Positions 24,952 through 32,886 of a stretch of DNA of 64,000 nucleotides are shown here, one piece after another. The stretch is taken from positions 3,999,501 through 4,063,500 of the forward strand of contig NZ_CP014168.1 of NCBI RefSeq assembly GCF_001717955.1. The letters run 5' to 3'. The notes under the pieces are model-generated. The model did no database searches, was not told the origin of the DNA, and saw nothing but the letters and a program-made list of their open reading frames with translations. This stretch comes from Sphingomonas panacis. Its GTDB lineage: Bacteria; Pseudomonadota; Alphaproteobacteria; Sphingomonadales; Sphingomonadaceae. A program made the translations under genes and the position numbers. The stretch's first letter is position 1. Each line of letters begins with the position of its first letter.

Positions 24952-25782
24952 CTACAACGAGGCGAGAAACGCCGGTCCGTCGCCGGATGCGAGAGCATGG
25001 CGGACCATATCGAGGTCTGGTCGGGCGTCGGCGGCGAGCTGCGCCATAGCGGCCGGGTCGTCGCGAAGGCGGCTGATCAGACTGGAGAGATAGGTCGCGA
25101 AATCTAGACCCGCGCCAAATGGGGCTTCATGGATGACGCAGATCGCAGTTTGAAGCTCGGCAATGACCGACCAGGCACGTTCTTCGACAGCTTTTTTGCC
25201 CGCTATTGCCCGGCGTAGACGCAACAAGGCTGGCGACCAAACCACGTCATCGTGTTTGCACAAGCTTGCGCGTATGGCTGCGAGCCATCCTGTGTCCGTG
25301 AGTTCATCGGGCTCGATGGGGTAGCATAGGTCGCCGACGCCCCTGAGGCATTCGAGGGCGTGAATTCGAGCCGCTATGGCATTGTTCTGATCGAAGGCAT
25401 CAGGATGATCGGCCCGCAGGCCGGCCGCAAGTTCGAACGGATCAAGGCGATAGAATTGGGGCTCGGTTGCTCCTGGTGGCATGATACGCGTGGCATAGAT
25501 GTGTTTGAGCGGCTGGGTGCCGGGGCCGTTCGGCAGGCTCGGGATCGCAGATGCCACTACGCGCCAGATTGGTTCTGGAAAGCCGCACAACGGGACAAGA
25601 TGGCGAATCGCGCCACTGTCATCGTCGTCGATCGTATTGATGCGCGCACCTTGCCGGATGGCAAGGGCAGCGTCGGGATCGAAGTCGAGGAGAAGCAGGG
25701 CGGACAGTTCAAAGCTGTTGAGCGCGACATGGGTGGGAGCTAGATCCGACGATGCTGGCGTTTCGAGGAGCGACGACGTCAT
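24952..25782 (-). CDS. Protein of unknown function (276 aa) upstream of HerA-like ATPase
   Basis: Not recognised. It is acidic and helical. Notable segments are FELSALLLLDFDPDAALAIRQGARINTIDDDDSG, a central IHALECLRGVGDLCYPI, and DFATYLSSLISRLRDDPAAMAQLAADARPDL near the end. AGGAGG precedes the ATG at 25782, which overlaps the upstream gene stop by four bases. It heads the run leading into the HerA, Myb-repeat and GHKL genes and may be part of that unit. Confidence 0.75.
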   Translation of the reverse strand: MTSSLLETPASSDLAPTHVALNSFELSALLLLDFDPDAALAIRQGARINTIDDDDSGAIRHLVPLCGFPEPIWRVVASAIPSLPNGPGTQPLKHIYATRIMPPGATEPQFYRLDPFELAAGLRADHPDAFDQNNAIAARIHALECLRGVGDLCYPIEPDELTDTGWLAAIRASLCKHDDVVWSPALLRLRRAIAGKKAVEERAWSVIAELQTAICVIHEAPFGAGLDFATYLSSLISRLRDDPAAMAQLAADARPDLDMVRHALASGDGPAFLASL

Positions 25783-26081
25783 GCCGTAACCTCCTGAAGA
25801 GCTGGCTTCTGGGCTTCATGCTCGATCCGGAGGCGGGCCTTGTCGAAGCCGGCGGGTTTGCGGCCGGAATTCCGGATATGGACAACGGTGGCCACAAAGC
25901 TCTCGGCCGAAGCGCGCAAGCGGTGGCCTGTCTTGTCGAGCTTGGCCTTCACCTCGGCGAGCTTTGTCGCCTCGAATTCTTCTCGAAGAATCGGGTTGAA
26001 AGGCTCGAACTTGACGAAGCCGACACCATTCACGGGAGGGCTGAACTCGGCGGCGTGGGCGATGATGACGAAGCGGGACAT
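25779..26081 (-). CDS. Small protein of unknown function (100 aa)
   Basis: Not recognised. ATG at 26081 with AGAGGAG 6 bases upstream, preferred to a longer frame. The N-terminus SRFVIIAHAAEFSPPVNGVGFVKFEPFNP looks like a beta strand pair. The rest is a charged helix region (EEFEATKLAEVKAKLDKTGHRLRASAESFV). It ends in ATGA overlap with the next gene, so both are co-translated. A C/T-rich tract lies 67 bp upstream (26148-26165). Confidence 0.7.
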   Translation of the reverse strand: MSRFVIIAHAAEFSPPVNGVGFVKFEPFNPILREEFEATKLAEVKAKLDKTGHRLRASAESFVATVVHIRNSGRKPAGFDKARLRIEHEAQKPALQEVTA

Positions 26082-26211
26082 GGATGTCTCCTCTGTCTGT
26101 AGGGAAGCAAGGCGGCTGGACCCGTCCAGATCCTTCGGCCGCAGACCGCTCCCCTCCTCCCCTTCAGTTCCCACGCCGCGACCCTGGGTGGCCGTTAGTG
26201 GGCTGGACCAA

Positions 26212-26409
26212 TCACGGAGTGGGTATTCGCAGACGGGTTTCCGGCGATACCGTCACATCGATCTTTGACGCGCCTCGGTGCCGCTTCTCGACAGCGGTCT
26301 GTGCGAGGCTGACGGCGGCACTCATATTCTCGGCCTCAAGCATATCCGACCAGGTGCGGGCGTTGCCGTTTCGCGTGCAGTAGCGGGCGCTGAGGAAGAA
26401 TCTGGGCAT
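26212..26409 (-). CDS. Small basic protein of unknown function (65 aa)
   Basis: Not recognised. PRFFLSARYCTRNGNARTWSDMLEAENMSAAVSLAQTAVEKRHRG then IDVTVSPET. The pattern of beta strand, helix, beta strand is compatible with a small ferredoxin-like fold. GAGG precedes the ATG. It starts 3 bases past the stop of the 26413-27150 gene, so it is in that operon. Confidence 0.65.
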   Translation of the reverse strand: MPRFFLSARYCTRNGNARTWSDMLEAENMSAAVSLAQTAVEKRHRGASKIDVTVSPETRLRIPTP

Positions 26410-26412
26410 AGC

Positions 26413-27150
26413 TCAGGCCTCGGGTGCTTCGATCAGCGCGGTTTCAACCCTGCTGACCCAGTCGGGATCGACGGTAAGCGCCACGTCAGACCAGCGATTG
26501 ACGATGGCCTCGACGGGATCGTGCTCGTCCTGCGGAACGAGAGATATCTCATCGTCACCTGCGCCTTCGATGTCATAGTCGACGGTGTGCAGAATCACGG
26601 GTCGGTCCGTGACGACGCCGGAGACCAGGCCTCCTTCGATGGCTACGACGATCCGAGGAACATCATCGGATCCATCGGCACCATTCAGGCGCTCGCAAAG
26701 ACCGTCGATCTCGCCCGGGTCTAAAGCCGTAACCGTATCGCCCTTGGTGACGATGTCGACAAGATCAGCTGGACAGCTTTGCCGCTGCAAGAGGCGAAGC
26801 GCGGCGAGGATAGCAGCGAGTTCACGATCGCCCAGCACCGGGAACGGCGCGATGTTGTCGACGTTCGCACGTTCGATCCAGACATCGCACTCGGCTTGGG
26901 TCGCAAGGTCATCACTATCCAGATTTTGGACGTCTTCGCCCAGCTGGCGGAGGCGCTCGCGCTGAGCTTCGCGCAGCCCCTGCTGCCACTCTTCAGCCGA
27001 AACGGGTGGAAGCTTGTCCTGGCCGATATGCTCGCGGAGGAGATTGACCATATCGACAGCCGCTTCACGTGCCGCTGAATAGGTCCCGAAATGGCGTCGT
27101 AGGATCGTCGGGTGAGCGCAATGCGTACCGGTCGTGATGTAGATCATCAT
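26413..27150 (-). CDS. Protein of unknown function (245 aa)
   Basis: Not recognised. Start ATG at 27150, with CCAGGAG 8 bases upstream; a longer frame is not supported. The protein begins MMIYITTGTHCAHPTILRRHFGTYSAAREAAVDMVNLLREHIG, then a helical region and an acidic C-terminal half (LHTVDYDIEGAGDDEISLVPQDEHDPVEAI). The N-terminal YITTGTH segment resembles other small ORFs here that begin with a beta strand followed by a helix, for example at 28441. Confidence 0.7.
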   Translation of the reverse strand: MMIYITTGTHCAHPTILRRHFGTYSAAREAAVDMVNLLREHIGQDKLPPVSAEEWQQGLREAQRERLRQLGEDVQNLDSDDLATQAECDVWIERANVDNIAPFPVLGDRELAAILAALRLLQRQSCPADLVDIVTKGDTVTALDPGEIDGLCERLNGADGSDDVPRIVVAIEGGLVSGVVTDRPVILHTVDYDIEGAGDDEISLVPQDEHDPVEAIVNRWSDVALTVDPDWVSRVETALIEAPEA

Positions 27151-27270
27151 CGTCTGAACTCCTGGGGACATGATAGTGGGCAGACGCACCCGATGGGCGT
27201 GGAAGCTGATGCTCGGGATCGCAGCGGTTACCGCGTCACGCGCTCGATCGGCTCTGCGGAGCGCGATAAT

Positions 27271-27870
27271 TCAGCTATGTCTGTCAGGTTGGCCGGACGG
27301 AGACAGCGCGTCGGCTTCGAACTCGTCAGAGATCGGATCGATGTCGATGGCTTCCCCGGCGGAACCGATGCTGAACTCGGTGACGGCGGGAACGCCAATA
27401 TCCGAACCTGCCGCGCAGCTGTGGCGCTCCTCGATCCGATTGAGAAGCTGCTTGGCGGCAGCGAGCGCAACTGGCTCACCGCCCCCGGTGCGGACGACTG
27501 CATTCAGGACGAGCGTTATCGCTACGTCGTAGCCCGGCGGTAGCGGAGCCGGCTCGGTTTCGCGAAGCGACGGCGAGTCATCCGATGACCAGTCGATATT
27601 CTCCAAAATCCACTCAGGGACGAAATGCTGGTCAAAAGATTTTTCGTAGGTCGGCTCGGCGTCGTACCAGGCGGCCTCGACATGTTCGGTCCAGCCGAGG
27701 ATATGATGCCGAAGAACAGTCATGCCCAAGCGATCGAAACTGGCAGCGATGTCGCGAGCGAGTGACGCTTCTTCAGGATTGCGCGAAGTGGTGGCATGTC
27801 GCATTTCGAGAATAGTGCCCCACAGGCAGGCGGCAGCGTCCAGCGTGTCATCGGTATAGTGACCCAGCAT
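27271..27870 (-). CDS. Acidic protein of unknown function (199 aa)
   Basis: Not recognised. ATG at 27870 with GGAGA upstream chosen over an ATG 24 bases earlier. The first 95 residues are helical (LDAAACLWGTILEMRHATTSRNPEEASLARDIAASFDRLGMTVLRHHI); the rest is acidic and low in positive charge, with IGVPAVTEFSIGSAGEAIDIDPISDEFEAD. It may be a DNA-mimic type protein, though I cannot support that beyond charge. Confidence 0.7.
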   Translation of the reverse strand: MLGHYTDDTLDAAACLWGTILEMRHATTSRNPEEASLARDIAASFDRLGMTVLRHHILGWTEHVEAAWYDAEPTYEKSFDQHFVPEWILENIDWSSDDSPSLRETEPAPLPPGYDVAITLVLNAVVRTGGGEPVALAAAKQLLNRIEERHSCAAGSDIGVPAVTEFSIGSAGEAIDIDPISDEFEADALSPSGQPDRHS

Positions 27871-27979
27871 GGCGAGATCTCCGTGTGACGGCACGCCCCA
27901 AAGGTGGACTCGTGCCGGTGGTTTCGATGGTCAGGTGCAGGAACCACGCGGTTGAACTGCGTGACGGCTCCGTCAGCGA

Positions 27980-28441
27980 TCAGGCAGCTCGAAGGTGGTG
28001 ATCCTGCGGAAGACCCAGGCTGGATGCCGTAAGTTGCGCCCATGCCGGTTCGAGGCGATCAAAGGCTGCAGTCAGATCGTCAATGGACGCCCATGTGCAG
28101 GCGTCGCCGGGATCATGGTCCAGCTGGAAAACCACTGGCAGTAGATCGGCGGTCATTTCAGGAAAGACGTCCTGCACAAGGAGGGTTTCGATCAGCTTCG
28201 CCAGGAGACCCACGCGCGCGGCGATGTCGACTCGACTGCAGTGGGGCAGGTCGAAATAGCGGGCTGGCGCGATGACTTGCGCGATCCGAACGCACGCGGT
28301 TCGGCCGGCGACCCGCGGCGAAACGATTGTGGCGACTTGGCTGCGGCGCGCCTGATCGACGCTGTCGGCAAGGACCAGCGCCCGATATTCGTAGAAAGGA
28401 AGTGTTCCCGCGATACGAGACCGCGTGACGATGATGTCCAT
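27980..28441 (-). CDS. Protein of unknown function (153 aa)
   Basis: Not recognised. Start ATG at 28441 with AGGAG 8 bases upstream. MDIIVTRSRIAGTLPFYEYRALVLADSVDQARRSQVATIV is followed by a helical segment with FPEMTADLLPVVFQLDHDPGDACTWASIDDLTAAFDRL. A C/T-rich tract lies 50 bp upstream at 28491-28506, as in front of several other genes of this cluster. Confidence 0.7.
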   Translation of the reverse strand: MDIIVTRSRIAGTLPFYEYRALVLADSVDQARRSQVATIVSPRVAGRTACVRIAQVIAPARYFDLPHCSRVDIAARVGLLAKLIETLLVQDVFPEMTADLLPVVFQLDHDPGDACTWASIDDLTAAFDRLEPAWAQLTASSLGLPQDHHLRAA

Positions 28442-28506
28442 GGGCTGACTCCTGTCAGGCAGGCGGACATTTCCGCCCACGCCCTCGTCAGCCCCCTTCC
28501 CTCCCC

Positions 28507-28741
28507 AATCCGCGCTCGTTGAGCTATACCCGGGCGATAGGGCGATCGAAGCCCCGCTAGACGGTAATCATCGATAGCCTGTCCAAGCGCGAGAATCGGT
28601 GCGCGGCGCGACCGGCATTTTGAGACGTGCGATGAATCGATCCGAGAGGCATTCAATGCTTCTGCAGTTCATGGCAGTATTGGTCGTGTGGAATATCGAT
28701 GCGTGCGAAAGGCATATGGCGGTTGACGGGAGTTTTGGAGA
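28507..28741. other. Non-coding stretch between divergent genes
   Basis: No gene I can support. It separates the minus-strand 27980-28441 gene from the plus-strand 28742-29323 gene and should hold both promoters. A 61-codon plus frame at 28599 has no ribosome site. Confidence 0.4.
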
Positions 28742-29323
28742 ATGGCGAAGCAACCGGCGCTTTCCGCCCGATCCAGGAGTGTAGAGCGTCGCGTTACGCC
28801 CTCTGCTAATCCATTGATCATTGCGCTGAGCGCCTGGGATCTGATCACCCTCAGAACCTATCACTGCCTCGATACGGCAACCCGCTGGTTCGCGGCCGGA
28901 GTTGGTCCGGGAGGGATCCCAGTGAAGGATCTCCGCCTCGGCGACGTTGCCGGGGTTTCCGCTGGCGAGATGTTTCGAGTGCCGAACTTCGGGCGGTATT
29001 GCTATTATGATCTCTACGCAGTGATGAAGATGTTCGGTTGGGCGTGGGGAGATCTTCCGCGACTGCGGCTTGCGCAGGAGCAGCGCGATTTGACTGCGGG
29101 TTTGGCTAATCGTGCCCGTCTTGCCGAGCAACGACGAGAGGCACTCGACCATGCGGTCGCGCTGCGGGATTTGCATGATCTGGAGGGACTGACCTGCCGT
29201 GTTATTGCCGGCCAGGTCGGGTTATCGGCGAGTCTCGTGCAGCGCAGGATCGCAGAGGTGCGGAAGATCGAAGAGATGCGCTCGCTCTATCCCTTGCCTG
29301 CGTGCGTTCGAACGCTCCACTAA
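28742..29323 (+). CDS. Putative helix-turn-helix protein (193 aa), plus strand
   Basis: No family assigned. The C-terminal part LTCRVIAGQVGLSASLVQRRIAEVRKIE (about residues 150-177) reads as a helix-turn-helix with the recognition helix LSASLVQRRI. The centre has an aromatic-rich FGRYCYYDLYAVMKMFGWAWGDLPRL. GGAG occurs 8 bases before the ATG. It is transcribed opposite to its neighbours, which fits a regulator of the adjacent operons. Plausible but unproven. Confidence 0.65.
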   Translation: MAKQPALSARSRSVERRVTPSANPLIIALSAWDLITLRTYHCLDTATRWFAAGVGPGGIPVKDLRLGDVAGVSAGEMFRVPNFGRYCYYDLYAVMKMFGWAWGDLPRLRLAQEQRDLTAGLANRARLAEQRREALDHAVALRDLHDLEGLTCRVIAGQVGLSASLVQRRIAEVRKIEEMRSLYPLPACVRTLH

Positions 29324-29359
29324 GCCTCGCTTGCCGACCCGCGAAGGCGACGCCCGACT

Positions 29360-30493
29360 TCAGCGGCGGCGTGCATGTTTGAGAGCGATCAGTTCTTCGA
29401 AGCGAGCCAGTACCGCTCCGGCTGTCGGATAGCGATTTTCGAGTTCGTGTCGTTGCAAAATGGGGGCGCGTGAGGCGGCGATAGCCGACGCCTCGTCGAA
29501 AGTCGGCTGGCGTGGCGGCCAGCCTTTGACGAAACGCAGGCCTGGGGGCATCGCCGCTTCGATTTGTCGTCGCTCGGCCGCGTCGCGTTTTGCGCGTTCA
29601 ATATCGCAGCGAAGCGACAGCGGGAGCAGATGCGGCGCAACGTCGGACAGCCATCGTTGAGGCTGAAAGGAGAATGTGGAGGCCGCCTCGAGCGAAGCGA
29701 GATGACGGTAGAGATCGATATTTCCTGCGGCGCGCGATGCGGCTTCAAGATCGCGGCCGGACGCGAGGACGCAGAAAGCGCACGACAGTCGCGTCGAATT
29801 GTACCGGCAATAGGCTTCGTGAAGCGGAAGACGATGACGATCATGAGCGTCGAAGACCTGGCTCGCGGTCCAGTCGACCAGCGGATGCCAGCTTATCATC
29901 CGCGTTCCCATCGCGTTTCCGGTTCTGGCGAAGCGATCATCGAGGCGGGATATGGGTGTGCTGCGGCGAGCGGTGCTTTCTTCGCGCCTCAGGCCCACGA
30001 CGGACACGATGGTTTCGCCGCGGAAGCGGCGGGCGAGTTCCGGGCCGATGACCTGGACCTTCAACTCGGAGGTGCAGAAGCGCAGCGAAGAGGAGGACCA
30101 TGGGCCGATGAGGTTGTAGGTTTCCAACGCCTCATAGCGCCGTTTGCCGCTGGCAAATCGCTGTTCCCAGCGTGCGACCATGTCGCCTGCGGATCGACGC
30201 AGGACAAGAAGCGGGAGATCCAGTCGACGCGCGACAGCTTCGACCAGGGCCGGCGTCGTTCGCCATTCGGCGCGGCCGAGGTCGGCATGGACCGCGATCC
30301 GGCGTTTGCGCGGATGTCCAAGCTGGTCAAGGAGCGCTGATGCCGCGTGCCCTGCGCAGGTGGAGTCCTTGCCTCCGGAAAGGTTGAAGGCGAACCAGGC
30401 GTTTTGCCGGATGGCATCCATGATGAGGTGGTCGGTTGCGATCTGCGGCTCGTGTTCGTGCGCGCACTGAACAGCCGCGAGTGCGGTAGCCAT
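29360..30493 (-). CDS. PAPS reductase family / DndC-like ATP pyrophosphatase, 377 aa
   Basis: The PP-loop is canonical: FNLSGGKDSTCAG (about 37-49), with IAVHADLGRAEW after it and RFCTSELK near 138. A CAFC pair near residue 240 could bind an Fe-S cluster or carry sulfur. The layout (PP-loop, Cys in the middle, CxxC) is like DndC/IbrA-type enzymes that activate sulfur for transfer; DndC itself makes phosphorothioate DNA with DndA, D and E, none of which is present. GGAGG precedes the ATG. Substrate unknown. Confidence 0.82.
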   Translation of the reverse strand: MATALAAVQCAHEHEPQIATDHLIMDAIRQNAWFAFNLSGGKDSTCAGHAASALLDQLGHPRKRRIAVHADLGRAEWRTTPALVEAVARRLDLPLLVLRRSAGDMVARWEQRFASGKRRYEALETYNLIGPWSSSSLRFCTSELKVQVIGPELARRFRGETIVSVVGLRREESTARRSTPISRLDDRFARTGNAMGTRMISWHPLVDWTASQVFDAHDRHRLPLHEAYCRYNSTRLSCAFCVLASGRDLEAASRAAGNIDLYRHLASLEAASTFSFQPQRWLSDVAPHLLPLSLRCDIERAKRDAAERRQIEAAMPPGLRFVKGWPPRQPTFDEASAIAASRAPILQRHELENRYPTAGAVLARFEELIALKHARRR

Positions 30494-30515
30494 GTCGGGC
30501 CTCCGGTTTTTGGCG

Positions 30516-30992
30516 TCAGCAGCTGGCCAGCAGGATGTCGAGTGCCTGGCCCAGCACGTCTTCGCTCGCGCCGTTGACGATGATGGCTGCTGGATTGGTG
30601 GCGCGCACGGCGCGCGTCACGATCTCGAGCGGACGTTTGCGGAGCGGATATTGGAAGACCTGGCCGTGCTCGACCGTGACAAGGTTGGTCTTGAGCAAGC
30701 GTTTGACGCGACGGCCCTCAAGTTCGCGCATCAGCAGGTCACCAATCTCGGTTTCAAGATCGTGGTCGTAGCTGAAAGCGTCACTGGTCCGGGGTGCGCG
30801 GTTTGCCTTGAGCCATGCATTGACCTCGGCTTCGGTCCAGCGCCCGACCTGATGAAAGAAATCGGCACCGCCTGTGCCCTGGTTGCGGGCGTGAAATGCC
30901 AGTTCGCCGTCGACGTAGATGTCGGCGGTATAGGCACTGGTTTCCTGGGACAGGGCGGCGCTGTAGGTGATGCGGCGCAGTTCGATCTTCAT
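30516..30992 (-). CDS. Protein of unknown function (158 aa)
   Basis: Not recognised. MKIELRRITYSAALSQETSAYTADIYVDGELAFHARNQGTGGADFF suggests a beta-sheet N-terminus. A helical stretch with DHDLETEIGDLLMRELEGRRVKRLLKTNLVTVEHGQVFQYPL follows. GGAGG precedes the ATG; a C/T-rich tract (31025-31048) is 33 bp upstream. It lies just upstream of the DndC-like gene (22 bp gap), so the two are probably co-transcribed. Confidence 0.7.
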   Translation of the reverse strand: MKIELRRITYSAALSQETSAYTADIYVDGELAFHARNQGTGGADFFHQVGRWTEAEVNAWLKANRAPRTSDAFSYDHDLETEIGDLLMRELEGRRVKRLLKTNLVTVEHGQVFQYPLRKRPLEIVTRAVRATNPAAIIVNGASEDVLGQALDILLASC

Positions 30993-31070
30993 GGGAGCCT
31001 CCGGTCTGCTCCCAAGCCGGGAGCGTCCCTCCGCTCCTCCTCCGCTTCCGAATAGCGCCCTGGCGCGCCG

Positions 31071-31256
31071 CTATGCGGGTTCGACCATCTCGCTTTCGAG
31101 GGTCCAGTGATCCTTCCAGGCACGCGGATCCGGCTTGTCGACTTCGCCGGTGTCCATCAGCTCGCAGGCGGTTTCTTCGGAAGCTGCCATGACATCCATG
31201 ATGACCTCGCGCTCGACACGGAAGATCTGGACGACCTTGATCTTGAAGCTTGCCAC
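31071..31256 (-). CDS. Small protein of unknown function (61 aa)
   Basis: Not recognised. GTG start, overlapping the upstream stop (TAGTG), with GGAGG 8 bases before it. MASFKIKVVQIFRVEREVIMDVMAASEETACELMDTG is a beta strand then helix layout; many small ORFs in this cluster share it. It is last in the tight operon 31071-32380. Confidence 0.7.
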   Translation of the reverse strand: MASFKIKVVQIFRVEREVIMDVMAASEETACELMDTGEVDKPDPRAWKDHWTLESEMVEPA

Positions 31257-31495
31257 TACAATGCCTCCACCATGACCCGGAATGCCGAATGATCGTCGAG
31301 GATCAGCGTGATTTCGACGCCGTCCTCATTGTCGGTGCTCGACAGGCTATCGATATTGGCTTGGGTCTTGTGTACTTCCGAAACGACATGAGGGGGTTGG
31401 TCATCGGGACGTTCGAGCGCGCGGTCGCAACCTTCGATGTGGGTCTCGATAAGTTCGCAAATCATTGCTGCGATCGTACGGGCCTGCGTCCTCAT
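31256..31495 (-). CDS. Small acidic protein of unknown function (79 aa)
   Basis: Not recognised. A helix with TIAAMICELIETHIEGCDRALE is followed by an acidic linker and GVEITLILDDHSAFRVMVEAL. Overlaps the genes on both sides by one to four bases (ATGA upstream, TAGTG downstream), so translation is coupled. Confidence 0.65.
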   Translation of the reverse strand: MRTQARTIAAMICELIETHIEGCDRALERPDDQPPHVVSEVHKTQANIDSLSSTDNEDGVEITLILDDHSAFRVMVEAL

Positions 31496-31767
31496 GATGG
31501 GGTGCTTTCGGGCTGGTGATCCGGGTCATAGTTGCGTGTGCGCAGGAAGTCCGGGTCGTTCGCTTCGTCGACGATGTAGCCGGTCACCTCTGCCGCATAT
31601 TCGGCATCCAGCACGGCGGCGGCATGAGGGACAAGCCGAACCGCAAAGCCATCGTCGAACAGGATATGGTCAGCGGACACCATCGCGTCCTGGTGGTTAA
31701 GCGCGTCCACTGCGACCTTGACGCGGATCGTCGCATAGACATGGACGAAGTGGCGTTTGGCTATCAT
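31492..31767 (-). CDS. Small protein of unknown function (91 aa)
   Basis: Not recognised. IAKRHFVHVYATIRVKVAVDALNHQDAMVSADHILFDD starts with paired beta strands; DAEYAAEVTGYIVDEANDPDFLRTRNYDPDHQPES ends it. GGGAG precedes the ATG, which overlaps the upstream gene stop. It is part of the 31071-32380 overlapping operon. Confidence 0.7.
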   Translation of the reverse strand: MIAKRHFVHVYATIRVKVAVDALNHQDAMVSADHILFDDGFAVRLVPHAAAVLDAEYAAEVTGYIVDEANDPDFLRTRNYDPDHQPESTPS

Positions 31768-32228
31768 CGCCCGTCTCCCATCTGCCAGATCGTATCGTCG
31801 AGGATTTCGACTTCAAATGGGCCGGTCCAGTCCCGTACCCATGCCGGTGCGCTGCCTTCGAACCGTATGTCATCGCGATCGTTGCCGTGCTGGTGCCAAC
31901 TCTCTCTCGTCGGAAACCGTTCGAGCAGGAGCGAGACGGGCACTTCCCAGGTATCGGGATGGTCTGGATCGGTATCGACGGCATAGTCCCTGATCCATGC
32001 CTGCGGCCTGAAGCGAAGGATTGTAGTTTTTGGCGCGGCATCGCCGTCATCCGGCGGTTCTTCGGAACTCTCGGGCGCCAAGTCGTGATAGGATCGCTGG
32101 ATTTCCTCATCGCTCATGCCGGTCCAGTGTTCCCGGAGGATCGATCGCATATAGCCATCGTCCTGACGGCATGTGTCGAACGTGTCGTCGATCAGAAAGT
32201 CGATCAGTTGGTCTCGGGTCATATCCAT
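31764..32228 (-). CDS. Acidic protein of unknown function (154 aa)
   Basis: Not recognised. It is strongly acidic. DQLIDFLIDDTFDTCRQDDGYMRSILREHWTGMSDEEIQRSYHDL is a helical N-terminus, and EEPPDDGDAAP forms a linker. The C-terminal domain is Trp-rich (RFRPQAWIRDYAV, TWEVPVSLLLERFPTRESWHQHG, PAWVRDWTGPFEVEILDDTIW). The start overlaps the stop of the 50-aa gene upstream (TGATG). Confidence 0.7.
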   Translation of the reverse strand: MDMTRDQLIDFLIDDTFDTCRQDDGYMRSILREHWTGMSDEEIQRSYHDLAPESSEEPPDDGDAAPKTTILRFRPQAWIRDYAVDTDPDHPDTWEVPVSLLLERFPTRESWHQHGNDRDDIRFEGSAPAWVRDWTGPFEVEILDDTIWQMGDGR

Positions 32229-32380
32229 CAGCGATGCCTCCTCCCTTGGCGAGCGAGCGCATGCCTGATTCTCTCAAGGACAAGCTTGCGGTGATCGTAG
32301 AAATCGTCCGTTGGCGTGCGCATGCGCCGGAGATTCCGGTCATAACCCGCCGGCTCGTCCCATTCGGCGGGGCGCGTCAT
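32228..32380 (-). CDS. 50-residue basic protein, overlapping operon member
   Basis: A short gene that overlaps both neighbours. Its ATG at 32380 overlaps the stop of the 32377-32781 gene as ATGA, and its TGA overlaps the next ATG as TGATG. The product begins MTRPAEWDEPAGYDRNLRRM and continues with TPTDDFYDHRKLVLERIRHALARQG, a charged helical peptide. The double coupling and protein-like composition support it, although 50 codons is short. Function unknown. Confidence 0.65.
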   Translation of the reverse strand: MTRPAEWDEPAGYDRNLRRMRTPTDDFYDHRKLVLERIRHALARQGRRHR

Positions 32381-32781
32381 GGCGCACCTGCGGCGAGGCG
32401 GTTGTCGTAGATAGGCTCCATGCCCGCATGGTAGGCTCCCAGCGGCCAGATACGGCCATTATAGCTGATGTGTGCGATCGGGATGCCATCGAGGAACAGT
32501 TCGCCATCGGGAAACTGACTGGCCCCAAGACAGAGGTCGTCGCGCCGCTCGCAATAGAGTCGCGATGCGTCGGCCCAGTGCACCGCGGGCACATCGGCAT
32601 AGCCATGTTGGCGCACTTGGAACGGGGCGGTCTTTTTCCGCGCGTAATGGGGAGGTCGAACAGCTTTGGCTATGTGGCCCGCATATACTGCGATGGTGAA
32701 CCAGTAAGCGGCGATGAAAGCCTTGCGGGTCCGCCACGCCTTGTCGGCGCGCTGGCGAGCGTCGCGCTGCATGTCATACAT
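32377..32781 (-). CDS. Protein of unknown function (134 aa), possibly 5'-frameshifted
   Basis: Not recognised. RTRKAFIAAYWFTIAVYAGHIAKAVRPPHYARKK looks like a short membrane-associated helix, followed by DGELFLDGIPIAHISYNGRIWPLGAYHAGM. The reading frame stays open upstream to the methyltransferase stop, encoding about 35 protein-like residues (PVLALPSTRALKAQHPQILALIAALM) with no start codon in frame. The ATG overlapping the methyltransferase stop (32890) is in another frame and stops after ten codons. A one-base slip in the GC run at 32879-32888 would join them. Confidence 0.65.
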   Translation of the reverse strand: MYDMQRDARQRADKAWRTRKAFIAAYWFTIAVYAGHIAKAVRPPHYARKKTAPFQVRQHGYADVPAVHWADASRLYCERRDDLCLGASQFPDGELFLDGIPIAHISYNGRIWPLGAYHAGMEPIYDNRLAAGAP

Positions 32782-32886
32782 CAGGGCGGCAATCAGGGCC
32801 AGAATCTGCGGATGCTGTGCTTTGAGAGCGCGCGTCGAGGGAAGCGCAAGGACCGGGTTACGGACCTCTGCGCGGCTGGCGCGCGC

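Noticed and set aside
28599..28784. 61-codon plus-strand frame upstream of the helix-turn-helix gene
   Set aside because: No ribosome site and it overlaps the next gene out of frame. Composition is not convincing.
18013..30493. A Dnd phosphorothioation system
   Set aside because: A DndC-like enzyme is present, but no DndA, DndB, DndD or DndE is nearby, so the system name is not justified.
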